Shown here: positions 45,861 to 57,981 of the stretch, one piece after another | Layout: each line of letters opens with the position of its first letter | How positions within the stretch are numbered: the stretch's first letter is position 1 | Assembly: GCA_964035015.1 (NCBI GenBank) | Contig: OZ035999.1 | Coordinates: 1,628,627-1,692,626 of the forward strand | Source of the DNA: Corallium rubrum | Taxonomy: Eukaryota; Cnidaria; Anthozoa; Scleralcyonacea; Coralliidae | Reading direction: 5' to 3' | DNA length: 64,000 nt | The notes under the pieces: model-generated | What the model was told of the DNA's origin: nothing | Database searches by the model: none | The model's input: the letters and a program-made list of their open reading frames with translations, nothing else | Position numbers and translations under genes: made by a program

Positions 45861-46782
45861 CAACCTTGTCCCCAGGGCCATTTGTGGGGCTGGGACAAGA
45901 TGGCGGCCAAGAACAAATGGCCCTGGCACAGGCTGAGCTATCACCACATTTGATTGGTCGAGATAACTTTGGATGTTTTAGGTATTCTGATTGGTGGAAA
46001 CAAGGCGGGCGGCAAGGCTAACTCGCGGGCATTTGTTTTTTGGGCTCAAATTATATTCAGAATTGCCGGCTGTTAAAAAACAACTTCGAAATGAATGAAA
46101 ATGTGAGGAAAGCTTTCGAAACACCCGTGAAAACGTCGGAAGAATATGTAATGATGGGTCGCGTTGTCTCTGTGCCCTGGCTGCCATACAACGAAGTCCA
46201 TGGGACGGCAATTCAATGTGTTTTCTAAATCGGGCGAACGAAAGACTTGGTGAACAAAGTCAAAAAGTATTTTGGCTGCGAAAGGAAAGTACACCACAGG
46301 GCAGAATTTACATGTTTGGCCATTAAGAAGCAGGCTTTTTTCAAACAAGAGTTCTCGACGAAACGAAGCCTAAATGTTTTTCAAAACGCTGAATTGAATC
46401 CGCCGAAAACTTAGGAAACAAGGCGGCCCGCCCAGCCAGACAACGGCAATCCAGTTTCTTGCGAATTTGATGAAGCAAATGATAAATAATAAGCATTTAC
46501 AGATATTTATTAAAAGTGAATTTATTTTAATAATTCGACAATGTATTTGGAAATGAATGTTTTGATTGTTTTCAGTTTGGGTCAGTCCAGCTGAACTAAA
46601 TATTCAGAAAATAATTGAGCCTGACTAGGCGCGATAAACTTCGTGAAGCCTGGGCCGAGTCAAAAATGAGTCAAAATATGACTCATTTTTTGCAGCCTGT
46701 GCCAGGGCCATTTGTTCCCGCCATTTTGTTTTTGACCGCCATCTTGGCCCAGCCCCCACAAATGGCCCTGGGGACGAGGTTG
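45861..46782. mobile_element. MULE-like element with 9-bp TSD and internal cargo
   Basis: Inverted termini of about 75-90 bp begin CAACCT-GTCCCCAGGGCC and include AAGATGGCGG and ACAAATGGCCCTGGCACAGG. The TSD GTCCGAACA is at 45852-45860 and 46783-46791. A 9-bp TSD with long termini fits Mutator-like elements. The interior has a small plus-strand frame from the ATG at 46091 (MNENVRKAFETPVKTSEEYV, ends 46226). It may be captured host sequence. There is no transposase. Confidence 0.7.
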
Positions 46783-46792
46783 GTCCGAACAC

Positions 46793-47135
46793 CCTTAAAA
46801 TTATAGTTTGTCAAACTAGTTGATTTATACTAAAACAATCAGACAACCCGTCCTCGTTGTCTTATGAATCAGCTCATAGACAACTCTTCTCTGCTTACAG
46901 AGGTCTTTCTACAGGAATGACCACTGCAAAGCGATCTGACACTTTGTTTGATGTAGCCGCCGACCATGATCTTGGACATATCAAATCAGTTTTAAAAACA
47001 GGTTTGGTGCAACACACATTCTGATTGGCTACTGAGCGTGCAATTTGCAATAGCGTGCAATGATCAACGAGTTGTTTACGTCGGGTTGCACTAGGGTGTA
47101 ACAATCAGCGTTGCTGAGCCAGCTGAGCTTCTATA
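46793..47135. other. no gene seen
   Basis: No supported feature. Confidence 0.4.
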
Positions 47136-47142
47136 ACTCTGT

Positions 47143-47357
47143 CACAGAATAAAGACTAAGCAGAAGGGCCACTCGGGTCGGAACCTTTGAAGTTTTTGTC
47201 TCCGCGCATGTCGCATTACGCATGTTGCTCAGCCAGTAAACTGCATGTTCTGGCCAATAAGCACGCTGAACTGGCAGTAAACTGCATATTTTTGCATAAA
47301 AATACGAGGACACGTTGTAACCGCTAAGTGGCCCTTCTGTATAGTCTTTATTCTGTG
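47143..47357. mobile_element. short MITE with 7-bp TSD
   Basis: CACAGAATAAAGACTA-GCAGAAGGGCCAC at the left is inverted at the right; TSD ACTCTGT at 47136-47142 and 47358-47364. Superfamily undetermined. Confidence 0.7.
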
Positions 47358-47522
47358 ACTCTGTTTTTATCTCTTTGTTTGCTATTCAAAACATTATTTC
47401 CGGAATGAAATAAGAATACTTTTTCAAAGAGTCAGTATAAAGTTGTTTATAGTGCTTGGGAAGTTATAAGACGACTCACAGAGCTGGTCAGTAAACATTT
47501 AGCTATCGCTTCGTGTTGTTCA

Positions 47523-47879
47523 CAGTGGCGTAGCCAGGGGGGAGCTGTGGGAGCCGCGGCTCCCTCCCCTTTCGATATAAAACAACTGACATGTAACTAC
47601 AAAACTGATGCAATATGAATTACGTCAGGAAATAAACTGTAAACAGTGTATTCAATCTACTGAGTGTATGCAATTTGAGTATCTATGTGACGTTTGCATG
47701 TTTTGAGTATTTTATATGACGTTTTTTAACCTTTAGGATCTGTAAAATCTTCCTCCAAAAGCCAGGAAATGGCATTTCAGCGACTCTCGATTGCAAAATT
47801 TCCCAGGCATGCCCCCAGACCCCCTAAAAATTTGTTCTGATTTCGGCTCCCCCCTTTCAAAATCCTGGCTACGCCCCAG
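47523..47879. mobile_element. hAT MITE with 8-bp TSD
   Basis: Starts CAGTGGCGTAGCCAGGGGGG; the right end GGCTACGCCCCAG is a slightly decayed complement. TSD GTTGTTCA at 47515-47522 and 47880-47887. The interior shares AATGGCATTTCAG and GCATGCCCCCAGACCCC with the other hAT copies. Confidence 0.85.
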
Positions 47880-47887
47880 GTTGTTCA

Positions 47888-48635
47888 CGCATATCTCGTG
47901 TTTCTGAACTTCGTTGCCAATTAGGTATGAGCGACAGGAAAAGCTACAGGGGTTTTGGAAAAACTTTTAGCCGACCATGATGTAGTTGCCTAGTTACTAA
48001 TTGAAATCGACTGTTAAAGAAAGTAATTCGCTCTCTCTCATGGCGTGATCATACAACTGACATACTGAATTTCAGACAATAATGTCTCCCCATTATCAAC
48101 GTCGTTCGGAAGTGGTAGTTTTGCTTTTCATCAGATGCAAAATGTAAAGAAAGGTGGAGAATTTCAACAATGATGAGGGGGAGAGGTTGAGGATAAAATA
48201 GCTTGAAGTGTCACAACGATTATTGTCTAACTAGAAATACATTAATGCAACAACCCCCTCACTTCATGTACTTTATCTTTACAGTTTTTATGCATATATA
48301 GACCAGTATTTATACAGACTAATTAAATATTCTAATTATTTATCCACCAAATAATTTTCTTCCAAACAGCCACTTCATAAAAATTGAGATAAATATTTGA
48401 TTGTTGTTGCCATGGCTGCAACGCTGAAATATACAACCACGCGTTCTATTTATATTACCCATAACCATGTATGTACAGTAATTAGTTAATTGTATATCAA
48501 CACGAGGAAAACTATATACGCATCATCTAAGATGGATGATCCAACCACAGACGGATCATCTAAGCTCTGAGAAGACTTCTGTGTACTATATTTAGTACTT
48601 TCATGAGGTTATTTTAAAAATGAATAATCTGAATG
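47888..48635. other. no gene seen
   Basis: No supported feature. Confidence 0.4.
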
Positions 48636-48639
48636 ACTA

Positions 48640-49690
48640 AAAAAGGCTAAATTAAATCCCACTCACAATGCACACATAATTCCGACAAGTTATGTACATC
48701 TATAAATAAAACTCGTCCTCTCAGCTTTCACGGCAAAGTATATACGTCAATAATTTAAAATAAGACGAGCCACGTGTTAGGTAGCTTTGTACCGCAGAGT
48801 GGCATTGACAAGCATTTCGCACTGTATTTGTATATGTGTGGGGAAGAGGGAGGGGGTGTCACTTCTGACAAGAACAATCGAGAAAAGACACAACAAATTT
48901 TAGAAGGGCAGGTCGCATGCGTGGTCACGCTCAGAATGGGCCACAACGCCGCGTTTTGGGAATTTTAAAGTCTTAAAAAGAGCAACCAATGTAATCTGGT
49001 ATTTTATTTATGTTCTGTTCATTTCTGACATTTTCATTGCCAAGTCAAGGAGACATAGTCAAGGAGATCTGGGATCTAAGCAGTAAACGATTTCTGAATC
49101 TAACCTAGAGTTTCCACTTTCGTATGTCGAATCGTAGCCTGCTATAGCAGACGTCCGCAAAGAGAAGAAAAATAGCATTTGCTATAGACCAATCGTGGAG
49201 AAAAGATCTTATGTGTGATATCTTCAAAACCGGGATTTTTCCTATCCCAATTCCGAGGTTGCGTCGGGATTTTGGACTTTCAAGCAAAATCGAGTTAATC
49301 CTGACGGAATCTGGATGGTTCGACACTCTGATAAAGTTATTAAAAAAAATTGTCCCTATAACTAAAAAAAGCCAAATCCCACACACAATACATACATAAC
49401 TCCGATAGCTAATGTACATCTATAAATAATTTTAAGTCCACTTATAGCTTTCAAGGACATTAACCCACGCGTATAAGGGTAGCTTAATAATACCGCAGTG
49501 GTATTTTTTATTAAACTTTGACAGATAAAAGTAAATGGCAGGGTCACCGCAACAGTATATACCAAATAATGCAAGCTCTGCAAAACGTTTCGAACTAAAT
49601 TGGGGGAGGGTGTTACTTCTGGCAAGGACAATGGGAGGAAAGCACAGCCGAATTTAAAAAAAACCTACACGAGCCGTCATGTTTCTAGGC
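48640..49690. repeat. diverged direct duplication
   Basis: About 48640-48920 and 49368-49660 share AAATCCCAC-CACAAT, ATGTACATCTATAAATAA, TACCGCAG-GTGGCATT-like, GGGGGAGGGTGT-ACTTCTG and ACAA-GACAAT in the same order. The copies are about 730 bp apart. Divergence is considerable, and no coding region is seen between them. Confidence 0.6.
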
Positions 49691-50868
49691 TGTCGAAGGC
49701 TATTTCAGATCCAGTGAAGCAGCTGGTTATAAATTCATGACCCCAAATTATAACCGAAAATTATAACCTATACTATGAGGAGTTGATTGCCAGGAATTGG
49801 TGATTACCGTGATCGAGAAAAGAAGTAAAAGACGAGAACAAACTCGGTGGCGATATTTTACGGCATCTATAGTCGGTTTGTAAATCATTTCTTAAACAAA
49901 CAATGGACTGTTTTGACTCATGTAATCGGTGGACCTATTGGGGCAGGTAAAACAATGCGGAACGTTTGAATAAGAATAGAGCTAAATTCCCATAGGATTA
50001 CCGATAATGGCCGCCATTTCAGTATTTCGGTACACCAATATGGCCGCCGTGACGTCTGGCGAAAACGCCAATGCATGGTTGACATATTAGTGTATTTAAA
50101 AGTTATACTCGACTTACAAGAATGTCCTTGTGTAGTGTACTTGTCCGCTGTTCTTGTCTACAGTGGTGGCATTCACTCCTGGGAAGAAGAAAAACACCGC
50201 ACAACAGTCATATGCACTCATTGAAACGTTTCAGTAAAATTACGTACAAAAGGGTTATATACGGAGCATGCTATACATATACCTGTACCAAATCCGCGGA
50301 TACTTTACTGAATTTGATTTGGCATTTTCACGATTTATTTATACTGGCCTTGATACTCAAGTCGTATAATGTTGGTGTTCGTTTCACGTATAATTTTCCA
50401 AATAGTAAAAATAATTTTAAATATCAAGATATATAAAAACTTCTTGTGTACAAATATTAAGCAAAATTGCTAAAAAAAAATACCTCGACAAAAGACAGCT
50501 TTTAGTTAAATTATTTGAATGTTAGCAAGACTGAAATTGTTATAGATGCAAGAATTTGTGATAACATGCGTTATTATTATTACGTATTGCTAAGTCTTCG
50601 TAAAATACGCTTGGAAGTATGATCCGGTACCATATAAAACTGGGAAGATTCTTCTCTCCTAGCATACAGCGACGAGAACTACGTAAATCAGCCGAATTAT
50701 AGAAAACCTATTGTGTTGAAGTTTAACATAAGCCTACGATTTCACATAAGAGTCAGCCATTGAACAGCATTTGGTTATAGTTCGGTCAACATTCCTGATC
50801 AGTCCATTATGTAATTATATTAATTCTAAAACAAAAGTACGTAACTACGCAATAAATTGGCGGTCATC
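49691..50868. other. no gene seen
   Basis: No supported exon or element. Confidence 0.4.
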
Positions 50869-50869
50869 T

Positions 50870-50890
50870 TATTTATTTATTTATTTATTT

Positions 50891-50954
<64 letters not shown>

Positions 50955-50956
50955 TT
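50870..50956. repeat. (TTTA)n microsatellite
   Basis: About 21 tetranucleotide copies with one slip. The Leu/Phe/Ile/Tyr frame across it is not a gene. Confidence 0.95.
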
Positions 50957-51770
50957 AACTTTACAACCATACATAAATGCGAAAGAATTAAAAATATCAA
51001 ATTAGAGGGAAAAAACTTTGAATAACTAAGATATGGTTGAAGGTAAGGTCAACAGGACATGAGTAGTCCCATGTGAAGACCGACCTTAATGAAAACAAAC
51101 ATAACATACAATAAAATAAAGACGAGAACAAATATACAGTAGGAAAAAAAAGGGAAAAAAACAAAAACAAAAACCCGCAGAAATAGAAACCGCAGAGAGA
51201 GAGAGAGAGCTAGAGAAAGAAAAAGCCTATACCAAACAAATTGAGGAAAAAGAGCCACTTATATCTTGAACTTACCAGCGAGTCCCTTATATACTTCGGA
51301 AGCTAATAGTTACACACATATACACACAGGTTGAGCAAAACTATCGCAAACGTATGACAACACGTTTGACTGTATGCGAAAGGTTTATTCTAATGCAGTA
51401 CTGAGTGTGAATGCAGGCATATATATAGCAAGATCAGTTAGATAACCGTAAAAAAATAACAGAAAAACAGGAAAGTCTACATGCATGAGATAACAACAAC
51501 TGTAGTCGAGTGCTATTTTAGATCTATTTCTTATCATAAATTGTCAAGTGGCAATTTGTGAACACCCACAAAGAAGACACTGCATGGTCTGCGTGGATGA
51601 TAAACGTCAAGGCTAACACTATTATGTTTATAAAATTGAGCCGGTTGCAATCAACAAGTGATAAGCACAAACATAACAGTGACTAACCGAAACTTAAAAA
51701 GGAAGATGTTTATGCTGTAGCTCGGATATGTGACAAACTGACAATGATTACTGTGTAAATGTTCTGCGAA
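50957..51770. other. no gene seen
   Basis: Contains a short GA run near 51195. No exon. Confidence 0.4.
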
Positions 51771-51850
51771 CTATTTCACGCAGAACTGAAACACACAACC
51801 TTCCGATTGCTGGTGATCGAGTGGCTCTGCCCATTGGAATCGAGCTACTG
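51770..51850 (-). mobile_element. tRNA-derived SINE remnant
   Basis: On the minus strand, GTAGCTCGATTCC (A-box region), CAATCGGAAGGTTG and GTGTTTCAGTTCTGC (B-box region) keep tRNA spacing but are decayed. Confidence 0.45.
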
Positions 51851-52705
51851 AAACTGATATGCATGGTTTTGAACGTCGCTTGAGTTTGATGTAGCTATGG
51901 CATTAATATATACTGAATTGTACATGCATGCTGCATGTACGTTTTTACCAAAACGTGCATAATGATTGACATTATGAAGCAAAAATTGAGTTTGTCTTAG
52001 GAGTTTGCTTTTGAGAATTAAAAGCACAAACCGATTTGAATATATATAATAATTGTCGCTATTATCATTTATCAAATTATATTAATTCGAAGAAAGAATG
52101 TGGATGTGTTTCTTCCAAAAAAAACAATCATATAAAATTTCCAAGTGATTATATTTAATAATAGCAAAGATATATATAAACGGTATATCTTCTCCGATAA
52201 TTCGTGCAGGCGTGTAGATATGATTAACTGAAAAATAGACTTATATTTATAGTTGGCTGAAGTAATTTACGTTATCCCTATAGCTCAGTGAGATGACAGG
52301 GGTTACAAGTCAGAATAAAGACGTGCTGAAAACAAAATTCTTTTGCTTGCATAAAACCAAGAGTTGAGAATTAAGCTTAATATCAACGGATTCCATTGCG
52401 TTTAATTGAAAAGAAAAGCGGCATTTTGAAAGGATTCTAGAATCAATATTATTGAATGACGCGCTTCTTTTAAAAAACGATATTTACATTTGTTACCTGC
52501 ACGACAAAACCTTTATTTTATCAAACAAGGGAAATATGTCAACAACGAAAAAAGGAAACAAACCAAAAACTACAGAATATGTTAATTTGTCATTTTAAGT
52601 GTTCCTTCAAATATTATAATTTTCGCTTTACGGACACTTTAACAAATATCATCACACTTGCATATAGCAGTAAATAGTGCCATACATCAAACTCAACCAA
52701 CGTTC
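51851..52705. other. no gene seen
   Basis: No supported feature. Confidence 0.4.
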
Positions 52706-52710
52706 AAAAC

Positions 52711-52805
52711 TAGTAGCGGTTAATGGTTATAAATTAAAGCTTCTCACCGGCGATCAGAAAGTTGTTTGTTCGAGTCCGCTTGAAAAATCGGACATTTTTC
52801 TGAAA
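52711..52805 (+). mobile_element. tRNA-derived SINE remnant
   Basis: TAGCGGTTAATGGTTATAAA and GATCAGAAAGTTGTTTGTTC then GAGTCC follow the A/B-box order of the other SINEs in the window. Decayed. Confidence 0.45.
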
Positions 52806-53495
52806 GAAAATTTTTCTGAAAGGGACACTTGATAGTTACGAAGAAAAGGCATATACAGCACACGCAAGTTTACGTTTATTTGTAAAAAAAGCGTAGTAAG
52901 ATTTTTGAGTGGTTTCCGTGCAGCTGTCCTTACTTCCTATAAGTGCATCTAAACCATTTTAATAACATGGAATAAGACTCAAAATAATGATAAACACGGC
53001 TTGAAATCAACATTTGTCATAGGAAAGTTGTTCGGTTGCGTTTACTGTTTTACTGTTTGTTGCTTGAACCGCTTTACATTTATTTTAAATATTCCAAGGC
53101 TTTCACCCAACCTTTAAATATGTCGCCACACGCCAATTGGTAGTTTGTTTGCTTTATTTTTGGCAAAGATTTTTCTTTTTTCTTTTCTAAAATGTTTTCC
53201 TGCGCTTTTGTCCAATACCTTCAGTAGTTGAGAATTAGAGCATGCATGACAACCAATCAGAAACGTTGTTCAGGTAGTTGTACCGAATCTACGTTATATA
53301 ATTCCTCATCAAATCCCGTTTCGATGGGTTGAGCATGTGGCTCTAATGCCAGATAACCATATTCCAATGATGCTAATATATGTCCTGCAGTCAGTTGTGA
53401 TCTGGAGCAGATCTAGACCGTTATACTTCGATATAAAGACAAATCTAAAAATATTAAACATTGAAAAAGAATGGGAAAACAGTGCACGCAGGGCA
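52806..53495. other. no gene seen
   Basis: No supported feature. Confidence 0.4.
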
Positions 53496-53620
53496 AAAGT
53501 AGAGTGCTCAGTGTGCAGTGTTTTGGATAGAGCAAAGTAAAAATTAAGGTAAACTGCAGAGATTTTTAACAAAGAAATACCTATGTTTCGAGCGGAGCCC
53601 TTTATCACAGTACAATGTCA
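53496..53620 (-). mobile_element. PLE-type terminus unit
   Basis: AAAAGTAGAGTGCTCAGTGT, AAACTGCAGAGATTTTTAAC and GTTTCGAGCGGAGCCC appear in the family order seen at 14649 and 54424. The core is decayed (the CTGATGA position reads CTGTGATA on the minus strand). Confidence 0.5.
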
Positions 53621-53896
53621 TGAAAAAAGCAGACCGATCTGGAGGTGGGGAGCGTTATCATCTTTCGAATTATCAATGTATTATCAATTATTATTATCAA
53701 TGTCTAAACAAATCTTACACGTATGTTAGTATTGTTATCTCAACGCACGCAACACCAATTATCATATCGTACCATTTTTTTAAATTCATTTTTTAAAATT
53801 TTTTTAAATAGCTGCTATGTTACATTTGACGACATTTTTCGCGCAAAGCAACTTTTTCTTTCGTCTTGTGAGCTCTTGAAGTAATTAAAATGATAA

Positions 53897-53901
53897 CATG
53901 C

Positions 53902-53938
<37 letters not shown>

Positions 53939-54136
53939 GCGACAGTAACAGTAACAGTAACAGTAACAGTAACAGTAACAGTAACAGTAACAGTAACAGT
54001 AACAGTAACAGTAACAGTAACAGTAACAGTAACAGTAACAGTAACAGTAACAGTAACAGTAACAGTAACAGTAACAGTAACAGTAACAGTAACAGCAACA
54101 GCAACAGTAACAGTAACAGTAACAGCAAAAATAACT
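53897..54136. repeat. (AAC)n and (AGTAAC)n microsatellites
   Basis: About 40 bases of AAC run into about 30 copies of the hexamer AGTAAC/AGCAAC. Poly-Leu and Asn-Ser frames are repeat translations. Confidence 0.95.
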
Positions 54137-54423
54137 AACTAGAAGCGGTCAGACTGCATGCTTCCTACTGAGATGTCTATTGGAAAACGGAACACACCGC
54201 TAATTACAGTAGGCTAGCTTAGCAGACATCGATGAATAAAACGCTTGATTTCAGCTAAATATTCCATTAAAGTTTGCAATTTTCATTCATTACTTCTACA
54301 CGGAGAATCTTGCGGTCAGATTTTTATACAATTCTCAACCATAATGGCCAACCAAATTCAAGAAGTTGGTCCTTGGTCTGTAGACAATCTTTCCACAAAG
54401 TTACCTAACTTACATTAAAATAA

Positions 54424-55015
54424 AAGTAGTGTGCTGCGTAGGCAGTGTCGAAATACAAATCGAAATATAGTAAGGTTTGAGTACTGCCGAAAATATTGAA
54501 CATACAGTAGTTTCTAACGTTTCGAGCAAAGGCCCTTCGTCAGAGAGAAACGTGAAGAGTGTAAACAAACAACGAGCTTATATAAGAAAGATAATCATGT
54601 GACCAAAAATTAGCCAATCAGACAAAAATAATAATAACAAATTAACGAGATGAGAAAAAATTGGCCAATCAGAGCAAAATAGCAATAAAAAATCAACAAT
54701 GAGATGCGAAATACATTTGCAATTCCCACCGTCGATGAACACAAAAGGAGGGGGTGCAAAAATGATGAGTAAGAGTATATTATTTATGGTGGGAATAGCA
54801 AATGTCTTTCGCATCTCATTGATTTGTTATTGTTATTTTGCTCTGATTGGCTAATTTTTTTTCATCTCATTATTAATTTGTTATTGTTATTTTTATCTGA
54901 TTGGCTAATTTTTGGTTACATGATTATCTTTGTTATATAAGCTCGTTGTTTGTTTACATTCTTTATGTTTCTCTCTGACGAAGGGCCTTCGCTTGAACCG
55001 TTAGAAGTACTCAAT
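54424..55015. mobile_element. ~590-bp palindrome of two PLE-type termini
   Basis: Left arm about 54505-54735 and right arm about 54788-55010 are inverted copies sharing GAGCTTATATAA, GATAATCATGT, AATTAGCCAATCAGA and CATCTCAT. Hammerhead-like cores mark both outer ends (minus 54543-54520; plus 54975-54996, the latter reading TTGAAC instead of GAAA). The 5' flank 54424-54510 is the AAAAGTAG...ACTGCC terminus. Confidence 0.7.
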
Positions 55016-55545
55016 TATAACTTACATTAAAGTCTGTTGAATACTTTTTTAAAAAGATACCCTAGTGACAGAGAAACCATTAAAAAGATAACCTCCTGGC
55101 AGAAGCAATATTAAAATTATCGATTGCACTCGTACACTTTGTAAAAAAAAAGATTGCATTTCCCTTGGTCCATGCATGACCGCCCTATTATATATAGACA
55201 AAAAAACAGACAAAAAAAGACAGTGGAACTGTCAAGTTCAATTTATTTGTTAATTTAGATTAACAATGAGTTAAAGTATGCATAATATAAGAATAATAAC
55301 GAAAGCAACGCAGCAGTGTTTCACTCAATTCTACAGAGAAGCTTACAGTCAGATTTTGATAAAATTCTCATCCAATTTACGACACTGAAAACTTTATGCG
55401 TTGGTCAGCCTGGTCTGTGGCCAACATCTTCCACAAACTAAAATGTAATTCCGTTCAATACTTTTTGAGATCCTGGTGATGAGCAAACCAACAGACTAAC
55501 AGAAGTAAAAACATAATCTCCCGGTGGATGTAATGAATAACTTTA
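55016..55545. other. no gene seen
   Basis: Weak similarity between about 54300-54420 and 55320-55460 (GATTTT-ATA-AATTCTCA, GGTCTGTGG-CAA) suggests a duplicated flank. Nothing coding. Confidence 0.35.
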
Positions 55546-55549
55546 TTAT

Positions 55550-55645
55550 AATATGAAACTGAATCTGACTGCCCCAACTGGGAATCAAACCCAAGGTCTC
55601 CAAATCAACGCATTGGCGCTCTGAACACTGAACACGGTCAGCTGG
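55550..55645 (-). mobile_element. tRNA-derived SINE
   Basis: Minus strand: a GTTCAGAGCG-type A box and GGTTTGATTCCC B box at tRNA spacing, followed by CAGTTGGGGCAGTCAGATTC. Not a foldable tRNA. Confidence 0.5.
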
Positions 55646-57420
55646 AACAGTCATAGATCTGTCCAGAATAAAATACTATAATGCCGAAAAGAAAGAGTTC
55701 AAGAGATTTATAACACAGCCCTGTCCGATCAAGTTTCCTCAGAGCCAAAGGTGAGTAAAATCTTCCCGCTGTAAGAAGCTACTGTATGCGGACAGCAGGA
55801 GAGGAAAGAGTTAATTGCCATCGGTCTTTTTCTATCGATAATTATATACAATGAATTCAAAGAGGAAAGCGTGGGCAGATGCGTGTCACGAGAACGCGAT
55901 AGTCAATTATCGCACTTCCGATTATAATCAGTTAAAACTTGTGCGAATATATGCCATAGGGGAAGCCTAGAATATCCCATTGCTTCAGCTTGAACGCAAT
56001 AACGGCCAAAATCAATCAAATTAATTGAAGATTAGAAATTAAAACTTCGATTGTTGCACCTTTTAGAAATATCTAGTTGTGCGTATTAAAAACATAATCT
56101 TTCTAACAATTGATATTTGGAAATTGGGATGACCTATAGTTTCTGAATTAAAAAATATTAAGTCCTATATATTTGAAAACAATTTAAAGCAAAAACATTA
56201 GAAGTACATCAGTAACGATTTTTTGTGTTGGAAAATTTTGCGTGTAAGAATATATACGTTTTTAAAGCCAAACCGGGCCCAGTTGCGAATGCAACATCAA
56301 GGCCTTCCGGACCCGCGACCCTACGATTCTAGTGGTCTTCAAAACCGGTGTATAAAGTTACACTCGAAATTTTCCTTCACAAAAAAATCTCACCATATGA
56401 AGTCTAATCGAGTAAAATGCCAAATATTACATATGTTTATAAATAATGCAATGTGAATAACATGTTATATTATACAGTTACAAAAGCTTCCTTTAGCATC
56501 AACCAAATTAATATAGTTTTCTCTTGCATAGAAATATGTTTTGGTTGGAATTTATTAGTGCATTTCATTACAGTAAAATTTAATTGAACCATGTTGTTTG
56601 CGGATCGAATTATGTAAAAACAACCTTTAGTTCTTTCATATTTTAATATTTTCAATATTTTACACATTTTTCTCTTACTGTATACTAAATACTATTGTAC
56701 CGACTTATAATATTTAAAATAAATGTGATATCAAATAGGGGACTTTAAAAGTCTATATTATGGGTTTCTGGTCGACTATTACACATATATTAATTTTTAA
56801 ATTATATCTAATAATTGCATGACATAAAATAATATAGGTTTCTGTATTGGGTTAACATGTAGTCATGACGATTATTTTGATAACGAGAAACGGGATATAA
56901 TAATGGGGGAAATGAACGAGATTCTGGGTTTCAAAAAGAGACGGAAAACGAGATCTAGACATTTTGCTGTCGTAATTCGGGAATAACGAAATTAAACAAC
57001 GGGATTCGGGATTCTAAATACCGAAGACGTTGGTTGGGATTGGATCAGCTCACCAAACTTAGTTGTCGAGATATGCAAACTGCAAAGGGTGGCAAATATC
57101 GAGCGGGATTCAGAATTTAAGGAGCCTATCGTGGACCCTCAAGAACGTGCAAGCATCTGTACACAGGCTAGATTTTTAGATGCTTGAAGGAGACTCCATA
57201 ATCGTGGAGTAGAACTTGTTAGAAAATTTTTGGCTTTGCCGCTTCCTCTCCCTCTTTATCCTTTCTGGTTAAAAAATAATCTGTACGAGATCTCTTAACA
57301 ACAGGATATTACTGTGGCTAATATATTTCCTTTGAGGACATTTTATGCATGATAACGCTAGATTCTGATACGATCGATAAACGTTGCGACAAAGGAAACT
57401 AAATTATTATCAGTAACGTG
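55646..57420. other. no gene seen
   Basis: About 1.8 kb of AT-rich sequence with no supported exon, terminal repeat or RNA gene. Confidence 0.4.
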
Positions 57421-57464
57421 GGTGTTTTAAAACATGTATGATGATATAACAATAACAACAACAA

Positions 57465-57841
57465 CAACCAACCACCAAACCACCAAACCACCAAACAAAA
57501 CAAAACAAAACAAAACAAAACGAAACGAAACGAAACGAAACGAAACGGAACGGAACGGAACGGAACGGAACGGAACGGAACGGAACGGAACGGAACGGAA
57601 CGGAACGGAACGGAACGGAACGGAACGGAACGGAACGGAACGGAACGGAACGGAACGGAACGGAACGGAACGGAACGGAACGGAACGGAACGGAACGGAA
57701 CGGAACGGAACGGAACGAAACGAAACGAAACGAAACGAAACGAAACGAAACGAAACGAAACGAAACAAAACAAAACAAAACAAAACAAAACAAAACAAAA
57801 CAAAACAAAACAAAACAAAACAAAACAAAACAAAACAAAAC

Positions 57842-57872
<31 letters not shown>

Positions 57873-57980
57873 CAAAACAAAACAAAACAAAACAAAACAA
57901 AACAAAACAAAACAAAACAAAACAAACAAACAAACAAACAAACAAACAAACAAACAAACAAACAAACAAACAAACAAACA
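57465..57980. repeat. concentric pentanucleotide array
   Basis: Nested blocks: CAAAA x5 (57496-57520), CGAAA x5 (to 57545), CGGAA x34 (57546-57715), CGAAA x10 (to 57765), CAAAA about x31 (to about 57920), then CAAA about x14. All frames are open on both strands because the 5-mers lack stops. The right edge abuts a decayed LINE. Confidence 0.97.
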
Positions 57981-57981
57981 G

